Part shown: in pieces, positions 45,069-51,586 of the stretch
Layout of the letters: the number at the start of each line of letters is the position of its first letter
How positions within the stretch are numbered: the first letter of the stretch is position 1
Source: CAYOXD01 sp964407825
Lineage (GTDB): Bacteria; Desulfobacterota; Desulfobacteria; Desulfobacterales; JAFDDL01
Direction: 5' to 3'
DNA: 51,586 nt
NCBI GenBank assembly: GCA_964407825.1
Contig: CAYOXD010000009.1
Location: 1-51,586 of the forward strand
The notes under the pieces: model-generated
The model's input: only the letters and a program-made list of their open reading frames with translations
Told to the model about the DNA's origin: nothing
The model's database searches: none
Translations under genes and position numbers: made by a program

Positions 45069-45895
45069 CAATCCCTCAGCACATCGATCATGCTGTAGAC
45101 CCGGGGGGATGCCTTTTCCCGGATCTTTTTTTCCAGGAACACGAGGGCATCGAGCGTCCCCAGGGCGTAGACCTTCCTGCCGTTGACGTTGTGGGTGAAG
45201 GAGAAGGTGACGCTTTGATCCTCGGAGACGAGGGTATAGGTGTGCCAGGCATGCCCCTTGAGGTATGCCTCGGGGATCCCCCACTGCGTTCTTTGACGTT
45301 CCGGGTCCCTCTCCATTAGGATCCCGCTGGCGTCGAAGGAAACCCCCATTCGATTGAAATATTGAACCATCGCCTTGGCCGTGCCGCTGGTGTCGGCCTT
45401 CCCCTCCTGATGGCTCTCGCGGATTTCAAGGGAGTAACCCGAAAAGAGGCCGGGAAACTCCCGGGCCCCATACGCCATGATGGCCTGGAACCCCACGATC
45501 TGCTTGGCCATATTGGGCGCGATCACCGCAGGCAGTGCGGCGGCGTTGACCGTTTCTATCAGCCGATCGCGGTCTCCGCCCGTTGTGCCCATGACAAAGG
45601 GCAGCCGGTGCCTGCCATAGAACTCCGCGTTTGAGTGGACCGCGCTGGGATGGGTGTAGTCCACACTCAGGAAATCCTTGAAGTCGGATTTGATGCGTGC
45701 GATTTCCCGCTCCCTAGTTTCGGGCCGGACCAGCCTGATGGTGAGGCCGGCAACCGTGCAGTCGGGTTGCTCGATCTCCGGACCCGTAAGAGAGTAAGGG
45801 ACCAGTTCGAAGCGCGAGTCGGCCAGCACATGCTCGGCCACCATTGCGGCGACGTTGCCGGGCAGTCCGTTTACCATTACCTTGATCGTCGGCAT
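45065..45895 (-). CDS. dapB: 4-hydroxy-tetrahydrodipicolinate reductase
   Basis: About 276 residues, starting at 45895 where GGAGG lies 5 bp upstream; an ATG four codons earlier (45907) lacks spacing for that site. The N-terminal Rossmann fold begins IKVMVNGLPGNVAAMVAEH. The substrate loop is FVMGTTGGDRDRL, and the catalytic region is ESHQEGKADTSGTAKAM. These features resemble the plant-like DapB branch rather than the E. coli one. The enzyme uses NAD(P)H in lysine and meso-diaminopimelate synthesis. It lies 24 bp after the MurU-AmgK fusion gene in an envelope-related unit. Confidence 0.9.
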   Translation of the reverse strand: MPTIKVMVNGLPGNVAAMVAEHVLADSRFELVPYSLTGPEIEQPDCTVAGLTIRLVRPETREREIARIKSDFKDFLSVDYTHPSAVHSNAEFYGRHRLPFVMGTTGGDRDRLIETVNAAALPAVIAPNMAKQIVGFQAIMAYGAREFPGLFSGYSLEIRESHQEGKADTSGTAKAMVQYFNRMGVSFDASGILMERDPERQRTQWGIPEAYLKGHAWHTYTLVSEDQSVTFSFTHNVNGRKVYALGTLDALVFLEKKIREKASPRVYSMIDVLRDC

Positions 45896-45919
45896 GCTTA
45901 CCTCCATCGTTGGTGCACG

Positions 45920-47599
45920 TTAGGAACCGATGGCCCCCAGCACCCGTCTCAAAGGGGCGAGGGGCTCGGCATCCAATTGTCGGAGCCCCTCGCTCAGGGT
46001 GATCAGCGCCGCCGGAATGTGGGCGGCAAAGCCCGGCTTGTTCTTGACTTGGCTCAGATAGGCGAAGGCACCCAGGATCTGCAGATTACGGGTGACCCGG
46101 CAAAAGCGGTATCCTGTCCGGAAGCGGGCCGGATCCAGAGCAATGCGCGATTGAAATCGTTCCATGGCATAGGCCAGCAGGGTTTCGCACAGGGCGTGTG
46201 GGAGCGCCACGTAGGGGTCGATAAGAAGGGAGGCGAGATCGTACTGGAGCGGCCCCAGACGGCCCCCCTGAAAATCGATAACATGAAAGCCATCGCCGTG
46301 GACCATGATGTTCCGGGATTGAAAATCACGATGCATGAAGCCCTCCACGGCGTGGGCCAGTGCTCCTTCGGCCAGGTACTCGAAGCCGGTTCGCAGGGTA
46401 TCGTAGGACACGGTCAGCCCCAGCCAACCGTTGAGAAAAGCCTCCAGGAAGTACCGGCATTCCTTTTCAAGGATGAGCTCCCGATCGTACCGGGCAGATT
46501 GAAAGGTCCATGCCGGATCGAAGCCCTCCAGGGCGCCTGTGCCCATGTCAACCATCAGATCGATGACCCGGCGGTAGGCCGAAAGGATCCGCTGTGGATC
46601 CTGCAGCCGATGGATATGGCGCTGCAGGTGCTCATCTCCCAGGTCTTGCACGAACACCATGCCGGAGAAGGCGTCGCATCCATAAATCGTGGGGACGGGG
46701 ACCCCCCTTTGCTGGAGGTGTCTGCCGATATGGAGGAAGGCGTCCACCTCAGTGCGGCAGGGTTGGAGACAAATGCCGTGATCCACCATGACGAGGCTGT
46801 GACCGGCTTCCCACTGGAGCCGATGCCAGGAGCGGTCCGAGCCGTCACCGCTGAGGGGGGTGATTCGATGGGGGGATGTCGGTTTTTCACCGAAGGACCG
46901 GATGAAGGCGGCCTCGGCGGTTTCCTCCAGGTTCGTGCGGCGGTAACGCTCAAGGGTGCCCATGTCCCGCCACCGGGCGTCCCGGGCGATGAAAGCCCTT
47001 GGGGGTGTTTTCGCCCCAATGAGCCGCCGGTATACATCGATGCTGTGAACGAAGACGTCCTTCGGAATCAGGGGAAGGATTTGTGGATCGATTACCTGGA
47101 TGCCCGTGAAGGTGAGCCGCTCGATCCCCCGGCCGTCGTCCGCTGTGAAGCCCGTGATCCGGCCCGCCTCGTCTATCCAGACAGTGTTGAATTCCGGGTC
47201 GTCGGCCAGTGCCAGGGTGACGGGTGCGTCATGGGAGGTATGATAGGCGTACACCTGTCCCAGGTCGATATCCGTGATGATGTCGCTGTTGACCACCATG
47301 AAGGGCTCAGTGTTCCAGTAATCCGCCAGGTTGCCGATGGCCCCGCCGGTTCCGAGGATGGCGGGTTCGAACCGGGTCTCCACGGAGACCGGGTACCTGT
47401 GGCCCGCGAGGTGGGATTCGATCTGATGGTGAAGATGATGGGTGTTGACCACGATGCCCGTGCATCCGGCCCGATGGAGCTGGAAGATGATCCGGTCGAT
47501 CAGGGCCTCGCCGTTGATGGTAAAGAGCGGCTTTGGGATTGCGTCGGTGTAGGGTCGGAGCCGGGTCCCAAGGCCGGCGGCGAGGATCAGGGCCTTCAT
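45920..47599 (-). CDS. bifunctional MurNAc-alpha-1-phosphate uridylyltransferase/anomeric sugar kinase (MurU-AmgK fusion)
   Basis: A 559-residue two-domain protein. Residues 1-235 are a sugar-phosphate nucleotidyltransferase with LAAGLGTRLRPYTDAIPKPL and later VNSDIITDIDL, the MurU type. Residues about 245-559 form an aminoglycoside-phosphotransferase-like kinase with catalytic HRDFQSRN (near 422-429) and a metal-binding IDFQ (near 441), like AmgK. In Pseudomonas, AmgK phosphorylates MurNAc or GlcNAc at C1 and MurU makes UDP-MurNAc from it, bypassing de novo synthesis. Here both lie in one chain. Its ATG overlaps the plsB stop (ATGA), and dapB follows. Other sugar substrates are possible. Confidence 0.85.
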   Translation of the reverse strand: MKALILAAGLGTRLRPYTDAIPKPLFTINGEALIDRIIFQLHRAGCTGIVVNTHHLHHQIESHLAGHRYPVSVETRFEPAILGTGGAIGNLADYWNTEPFMVVNSDIITDIDLGQVYAYHTSHDAPVTLALADDPEFNTVWIDEAGRITGFTADDGRGIERLTFTGIQVIDPQILPLIPKDVFVHSIDVYRRLIGAKTPPRAFIARDARWRDMGTLERYRRTNLEETAEAAFIRSFGEKPTSPHRITPLSGDGSDRSWHRLQWEAGHSLVMVDHGICLQPCRTEVDAFLHIGRHLQQRGVPVPTIYGCDAFSGMVFVQDLGDEHLQRHIHRLQDPQRILSAYRRVIDLMVDMGTGALEGFDPAWTFQSARYDRELILEKECRYFLEAFLNGWLGLTVSYDTLRTGFEYLAEGALAHAVEGFMHRDFQSRNIMVHGDGFHVIDFQGGRLGPLQYDLASLLIDPYVALPHALCETLLAYAMERFQSRIALDPARFRTGYRFCRVTRNLQILGAFAYLSQVKNKPGFAAHIPAALITLSEGLRQLDAEPLAPLRRVLGAIGS

Positions 47600-50235
47600 G
47601 GGGCCATCACATGGAGGTAGGTCCGTAACCTTTCGGCATAAAGCTCAATTTTTTCCGTATCTTCACTTCCCTTGATCCCCTCGGAATTAAAAAAGTCCCA
47701 CCCGTTCTGGAAGTAGATCTTGGAGAGGGCCTCCCGTCTTTCTATCTCTCTTCCCTTATACATGCGCTGGCCCATGGCCTGGATCTTCTTCATCCGGTCC
47801 TTGGGGGTGGAGGTATTCTTAGGGGCGCTCTTCAGATAGGTCAGCACGATCCAGTAGGCTTCGATGTAAGGCTTTAACAGGTTCGAAAACAGTGCGATTT
47901 TCCGATACCCGGCGGAGGTCAGGTTGTAGGTGTCCGGCAGCGTGGCATGGGGCATCAGGATGGCCTCGTCGATGAAGGATTTTAAGACGGTCCGGACATA
48001 TACCTCCGGCTCCTGTTCGGGGTCGAAGGCAAATTCGTTCTTGAACAGATTCTGGAGAAAGATGTAATTTTCCCGAAAATCGCTCGATGAGAACTGAAAG
48101 GCGTCCTTTGCCTGAATCAACAGGGCGGTGAAGGCTGCCGGGATGAAAGAGGAGATGCAATTGTTCTTGTAGTACTCGAGGTTGTGCCGCTTGCCCTCAT
48201 TGACCTGGAAGAGGGGCTCGATGTCGATGGCTTCCTTTTCGGGCGTTATCTGCTCGATGAACTTTCGGTTTCGATAGATGTTGAATACATGCTTGGCCGC
48301 CTGGATGTGGTTCATCAGGAGGGTGTCGGCGATGTTGGCACGCTGGGACATGATGTGGGCCATCAGGGTTTCGATGTGGGTCAACAGCTGCGCCTTGGTG
48401 AACCGGTCGTCCGAAAAATGAAGGGCGGCGCTGGCCACCAGGGCGTGGGGTGTCACCACGGTGGCCCGATCGATGGCATGGGCGAGCTGAAGCCCGATAC
48501 CTCGGCAAAGGGTGTTGAAGGTCTTCTGGGGGGCGTCTTGAAGCCGGATTTCGTTCTCCTCCAGGAGGGTTTTGAGGGAGAGGGGTTCTCCGATGCGTAC
48601 ATAGATGCGACCGTATTTCTTGCCCAGGGCCTTTCTGGCCCGGATCACCTGGCGCAGGTTTTCCGGTTCCTTTTTACCGCCCTCGACTTCATGCAGGTAG
48701 GACTTTTCCTCCGGAACCCGGTCGTAGCCCACGAAGATGGGTACGAAATTCATGTCCTCGCAGGCATTGTTCTTGTAAGCGTTGAGGAGGATACTCAGAA
48801 ATCCCAGCCTGGGCATGACGAGTTTTCCCGTGCGGCTCCTGCCCCCCTCGATAAACAGCTCGATATTGAATCCATCCTCCAGAAGCCTGTGGATGTACTC
48901 GGCGAACACCTTTGCATAGAGTACCGCGCCCTTGAAGGAACGACGGATGGAAAAGGCGCCGGCGGCTCTGAAAAGGGGGCCCAGGGGCCAGAAAAAGAGA
49001 TTCTTCCCGGCCACCACATGGGGCGGCGGCATGTTGTTGATATAAAATATGTAGGAGAGGATCAGATAATCGATATGGCTCTTGTGGCAGGGGACCAGGA
49101 TCAGTGGGCCCTTGCGGGCCGCGCTCTTGATCTGGTTGAGGATATCGTTGTTGACCGAGACCCCGTCGAACATGAGCCGAAGAAAGAGCCGGACGACAAA
49201 GGCGCCCACGGCGATGACGGCATTGCTGTATTTGGCGGCGATTTCATCGATATACTCCTCCGCTTCCTTGTACACCTCGTGGATGCTCACCTCGCGTTTG
49301 CTGGCGTGCTGGGCCAGAATGTTTCTCATCCGTTCATTGGTGAGAATTCCCTCCTTCAGCTCCTCCTTGGTTTTGATGACAGGTCCGGTAATGCTCTGCC
49401 GATGTCGGTTGAACTGGACCATCAAGCGGCGGCGCAGGTGGATGGCCAGGTGATAGGAGGATAGCGGCTGGTGATTCGGTTCTTGAACGAATGTCTTGAG
49501 GTTGAGCGGGGTGGAGATTTCATAAAAGATTTTGCTCTGATTCTTGAACAGGGTGAAGAGGCGTCGAAGGTTGCCAGGCTTGGCTCCGGTGCCGAAGAGG
49601 ATCTCCAGAAAGCCCGGCCTCGGCCGCGGGGCCTTGCGGTCGAAGAACATCAGGTGCGGAACGATATAGATGGGCCGGTCCATCTCCTGCTGCATTTCGA
49701 TAAGGTATTGGACCGGATCGGTTTCCGCCTTGACGAACCGGCGATAAAATCCCTTCTTTTCTACAAGACTCAGAAAGGCACATTTGCCTTGGACCAGGGC
49801 GTCCCGGATGTAATGGGAGGTATACGGGTCCGGCAGGCGGCCATGCCTCAGGAAATAGTCCAGATAGGAAGACAGAATCCGGAATACGCGGGGGATGGGT
49901 TGCCAGAGGTAAATCTTGTAGCCCAGGCCGATTTCCGGAATAGGCAGCCCGTGCTCCCTGTAGCGTGAATAATAAAACAGATATTCGAAATCGCTGTGAA
50001 ACTTATTGGCATAGACGAGGATGGCATCGGGATCGATTTTCTGGAGGATGGCGGTTTGCGCTGTGCTGGAGGAAATGCCTCGGTAGAACAGCTTCAGGAG
50101 AACCCTGGATGCCCACCCCATGCGTTCCGGTAACTCTCGGAAATAGTGATGGTGGGTGTTATGTAAGATCCACCCCGCAAGCCGGTTATAGATATCTCTC
50201 AGCTTTCGCACACTGGTCTTAACGATTCTGATCAT
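47596..50235 (-). CDS. plsB: glycerol-3-phosphate 1-O-acyltransferase PlsB
   Basis: An 879-residue PlsB, slightly longer than the E. coli enzyme (about 807). The acyltransferase motif HKSHIDYL (HX4D, near residue 383) is followed by GKNLFFWPLGPLFRAAGAFSIRRSF and FIEGGRSRTGKL, then the long C-terminal domain (QRANIADTLLMNH...). It transfers an acyl chain to position 1 of glycerol 3-phosphate at the inner membrane, the first step of phospholipid synthesis. The ribosome binding site is weak (GGAAC). Its stop overlaps the MurU-AmgK start by 4 bp. Confidence 0.95.
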   Translation of the reverse strand: MIRIVKTSVRKLRDIYNRLAGWILHNTHHHYFRELPERMGWASRVLLKLFYRGISSSTAQTAILQKIDPDAILVYANKFHSDFEYLFYYSRYREHGLPIPEIGLGYKIYLWQPIPRVFRILSSYLDYFLRHGRLPDPYTSHYIRDALVQGKCAFLSLVEKKGFYRRFVKAETDPVQYLIEMQQEMDRPIYIVPHLMFFDRKAPRPRPGFLEILFGTGAKPGNLRRLFTLFKNQSKIFYEISTPLNLKTFVQEPNHQPLSSYHLAIHLRRRLMVQFNRHRQSITGPVIKTKEELKEGILTNERMRNILAQHASKREVSIHEVYKEAEEYIDEIAAKYSNAVIAVGAFVVRLFLRLMFDGVSVNNDILNQIKSAARKGPLILVPCHKSHIDYLILSYIFYINNMPPPHVVAGKNLFFWPLGPLFRAAGAFSIRRSFKGAVLYAKVFAEYIHRLLEDGFNIELFIEGGRSRTGKLVMPRLGFLSILLNAYKNNACEDMNFVPIFVGYDRVPEEKSYLHEVEGGKKEPENLRQVIRARKALGKKYGRIYVRIGEPLSLKTLLEENEIRLQDAPQKTFNTLCRGIGLQLAHAIDRATVVTPHALVASAALHFSDDRFTKAQLLTHIETLMAHIMSQRANIADTLLMNHIQAAKHVFNIYRNRKFIEQITPEKEAIDIEPLFQVNEGKRHNLEYYKNNCISSFIPAAFTALLIQAKDAFQFSSSDFRENYIFLQNLFKNEFAFDPEQEPEVYVRTVLKSFIDEAILMPHATLPDTYNLTSAGYRKIALFSNLLKPYIEAYWIVLTYLKSAPKNTSTPKDRMKKIQAMGQRMYKGREIERREALSKIYFQNGWDFFNSEGIKGSEDTEKIELYAERLRTYLHVMAP

Positions 50236-50704
50236 ATGATGTTCCGAACCCCGGCATTCCGGGGCGAAGGGTTTTTCGAGGCTGTGTCCATTCCGGCAAA
50301 AAGGATAAAAAGTATCCCCATGCGCCGAGCAAGGGCGCCATGCGCCCTGTTACCTTGTCTGGGAGATATCAGATCTGCGGCACATTTGCAAACCCTAAAT
50401 GGGTGTTCTTGAAACAAAATGTGTAATAATAACTATGAATTGAACTTATATTGTGGCTTCCTTCCTCCGCCCTGCCCCCGGGGGGGCAAGGCGGGAGGAA
50501 ATTTATTCTTGCACAGAAAAAATTGTTATGATACCTTTCCATAAATTTTTCGCTATTGCCGCTGGAACCACAGGCCCGGGATGACGCGCGACTCGCCCGC
50601 CCCTCCAGGGACAGAGAAGCGGTCCGACGATAGTCATGCAGGCATAAGTACCATTGAAGCTGCAAATAGATTTGAGAACTTACTAATTAAGGAGGAGTTT
50701 GGTT
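50236..50704 (+). other. 469-bp divergent intergenic region
   Basis: Between plsB (minus) and the MamI-like gene (plus). It contains a short GC hairpin (CCCCGG-CATT-CCGGGG, 50249-50264) near plsB and a long imperfect hairpin at 50462-50500. An extended -10-like TGTTATGAT around 50525 might serve the plus-strand gene, but its -35 is poor. No gene-like frame with a binding site was seen. Confidence 0.55.
50462..50500. repeat. long imperfect inverted repeat
   Basis: Arms TTCCTCC-GCC-C-TGCCCC and GGGGCA-A-GGC-G-GGAGGAA pair with one bulge and one mismatch around a 4-base loop, giving a very stable hairpin of about 16 pairs. The flanks are AT-rich. No U-run follows on either strand. Confidence 0.6.
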
Positions 50705-50989
50705 ATGAAGACGCTTATTGGTGGTGCAGTCGCGGCCGTTTTGGGCCTCATCGGGATCTCTGTCTGGTGGAAGCCGTTTTTGAATCTGTTGGCGGGTTCG
50801 CTTCCGGCGATGCTGTTGGTGGGGGGTGGACTGGCCCTGTACCTCGGGTTCGATGAGCTGAAAGACACCTGGAAGAGCGAGAAGAAGGAGAGCGAAACGG
50901 CCGCCGAGGGTGAGGACAGCGAAAAGTATAAACAGGAGATCGATGACCTGAAAAAAGAGATTGAAACACTGAAGAGCGAAAAATCCTGA
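50705..50989 (+). CDS. small membrane protein, MamI-like topology
   Basis: A 94-residue protein. AAGGAGGAG stands just before the ATG at 50705. Two hydrophobic helices (about 3-21 and 29-48) are separated by WWKPFLNLLAGSLP; a charged, lysine- and glutamate-rich coiled coil (about 53-94) ends the protein. The pattern GLIG-WW-LxGxxP-LLxxG recalls the magnetosome protein MamI, which helps shape the magnetosome membrane, but the long coiled-coil tail is extra and no other magnetosome gene is present. I call only the topology; the function is unknown. A strong terminator follows. Confidence 0.82.
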   Translation: MKTLIGGAVAAVLGLIGISVWWKPFLNLLAGSLPAMLLVGGGLALYLGFDELKDTWKSEKKESETAAEGEDSEKYKQEIDDLKKEIETLKSEKS

Positions 50990-51016
50990 CCCTGACCCTG
51001 ATTTCGATTTCTTAAG

Positions 51017-51053
51017 AACGCCCTGCATGACACCGGATGCAGGGCGTTTTTTT
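51017..51053 (+). terminator. strong rho-independent terminator
   Basis: A perfect 12-bp stem (AACGCCCTGCAT at 51017-51028, ATGCAGGGCGTT at 51037-51048) with an 8-base loop is followed by T through 51053. It lies 27 bp past the MamI-like stop. On the minus strand, no equal U-run follows, though it could also limit transcripts from the convergent namZ-like gene. Confidence 0.93.
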
Positions 51054-51109
51054 ATGGACTTGAAGATCGCGAAGCCTTTTGATCTTGAAGTATTCCTGTC
51101 CGGAGGCGG

Positions 51110-51586
51110 TCAATAAAGCAGGAACTGTTCCCGCAACCGTTCGAAACGGGCGATTTCTGGCCGCCAGGATACCTCAATTCTCTCGATGGGCTCCAGCGTC
51201 TCGATGCGCTCGCGGACTTCCCGGCTTCCCAGGATCAGGTCGATGGGCAGGCGCTCGTATTCATACTCGTAGGGCGGGGATTTCCATTTAAAATCAGATG
51301 GGTTAAGGCCAATCACCGCCCTCAGCAGCGCCAGGGAGAGCCGGTAGGGCCGGAAGCGGCCGCGATCCGTGACGTGGATTTGAAACCCCCGGCATAGGGC
51401 GCCCTGCCATTTGTTGCTGGTGGGCTCGAAACCGACGGGTCTCAAATGGGCCCCCGGCATATCAGAGGCCTTCAGCAACCCCAGGACCCTTTCCGGATTC
51501 AGAAACGGGGCACCAAAGAGCTCGAAGGGCTGGGTGGTCCCCCGGCCTTCGGACAGGCAGGTGCCCTCCCAGATGACCTGGCCCGG
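51110..51586 (-). CDS. namZ: NamZ/DUF1343 exo-beta-N-acetylmuramidase, 3' part
   Basis: The reading frame is open from the window edge (51586) to the stop at 51110, giving the last 158 residues. It includes WEGTCLSEGRGTTQPFELFG followed by AP, the signature block of DUF1343, then FEPTSNKWQG and GFQIHVTDRGRFRPYRLSLA. NamZ in Bacillus and Tannerella releases MurNAc from the non-reducing ends of peptidoglycan fragments. The 5' end, with any signal peptide, lies outside. MurNAc released by this enzyme is the substrate expected for the MurU-AmgK fusion encoded 3.5 kb to the left. Confidence 0.9.
   Translation of the reverse strand, partial: PGQVIWEGTCLSEGRGTTQPFELFGAPFLNPERVLGLLKASDMPGAHLRPVGFEPTSNKWQGALCRGFQIHVTDRGRFRPYRLSLALLRAVIGLNPSDFKWKSPPYEYEYERLPIDLILGSREVRERIETLEPIERIEVSWRPEIARFERLREQFLLY

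Noticed and set aside
45635..47620. 661-codon plus-strand open frame
   Set aside because: It is antisense to dapB and the MurU-AmgK fusion; long only because of high GC.
1..51586. CRISPR array or insertion sequence
   Set aside because: No regularly spaced direct repeats, transposase frame or terminal inverted repeats were seen on reading the window.

Overview
The window looks like a chromosomal stretch of a GC-rich Desulfobacterota (deltaproteobacterial) sulfate-reducer-type bacterium. This is inferred from the mix of genes: a SlyD with a cysteine-rich tail next to HtpX, an mfd-surA-rodZ-like-recO cluster upstream of glyQ/glyS, many large hybrid histidine kinases, a CheX and HDOD proteins. 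No rRNA or respiratory gene is present to confirm the lineage. I see no insertion sequence, prophage, integrase or CRISPR array. Almost all of the sequence is ordinary dense coding DNA.

Layout. 1-4.6 kb (minus): an orphan ClpV-type (type VI secretion) AAA+ ATPase followed by a membrane-anchored DUF3352-like protein. 4.8-9.5 kb (plus): the GTPase TypA, then a visibly AT-richer pair, a GspE/PilB-type ATPase with an MshEN-like c-di-GMP-binding N-terminus and an HDOD protein. 9.5-14.8 kb (minus): YebG, HtpX, SlyD, a cold-shock protein with its terminator, an ABC-F ATPase, a B12-binding-fold protein and a tiny zinc-ribbon membrane protein. 15-17.6 kb (minus): a membrane protein, an unknown protein, CheX, a small inner-membrane protein and a DksA-family zinc-finger regulator. 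18-22 kb: a sigma-54 activator with a degenerate receiver, a small unknown protein, a membrane diguanylate cyclase lacking the usual inhibitory site, and CheW. 22-29.6 kb (minus): RHH-like protein, LigA, MFS transporter, nucleoside phosphorylase, small unknown protein, GlyS, GlyQ. 29.8-37.2 kb (minus): GHMP kinase, RecO, RodZ-like protein, SurA-like chaperone, Mfd. A tRNA-Thr(CGU) gene starts 4 bp from mfd on the opposite strand. 37.6-45.1 kb (plus): a good sigma-70 promoter, a 55-residue microprotein, IHF-alpha/HU, CheR and two large hybrid histidine kinases carrying five receiver domains between them. 45-50.2 kb (minus): PlsB, a MurU-AmgK fusion and DapB, translationally coupled or tightly spaced. 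50.7-51.6 kb: a small MamI-like membrane protein with a strong terminator, and the 3' part of a NamZ/DUF1343 exo-N-acetylmuramidase.

How it fits together. Two themes stand out. One is cell-envelope building and recycling: PlsB for phospholipid, MurU-AmgK and NamZ for MurNAc salvage, DapB for diaminopimelate, SurA-like and RodZ-like proteins. The other is signalling: scattered chemotaxis genes cheX, cheW and cheR without cheA or cheB, a c-di-GMP synthase, a possible c-di-GMP-binding assembly ATPase, an enhancer-binding regulator and two multi-receiver kinases. The most interesting lead is the predicted MurNAc salvage set, in which the anomeric sugar kinase and the uridylyltransferase appear to be one polypeptide and a MurNAc-releasing hydrolase lies about 3.5 kb away.
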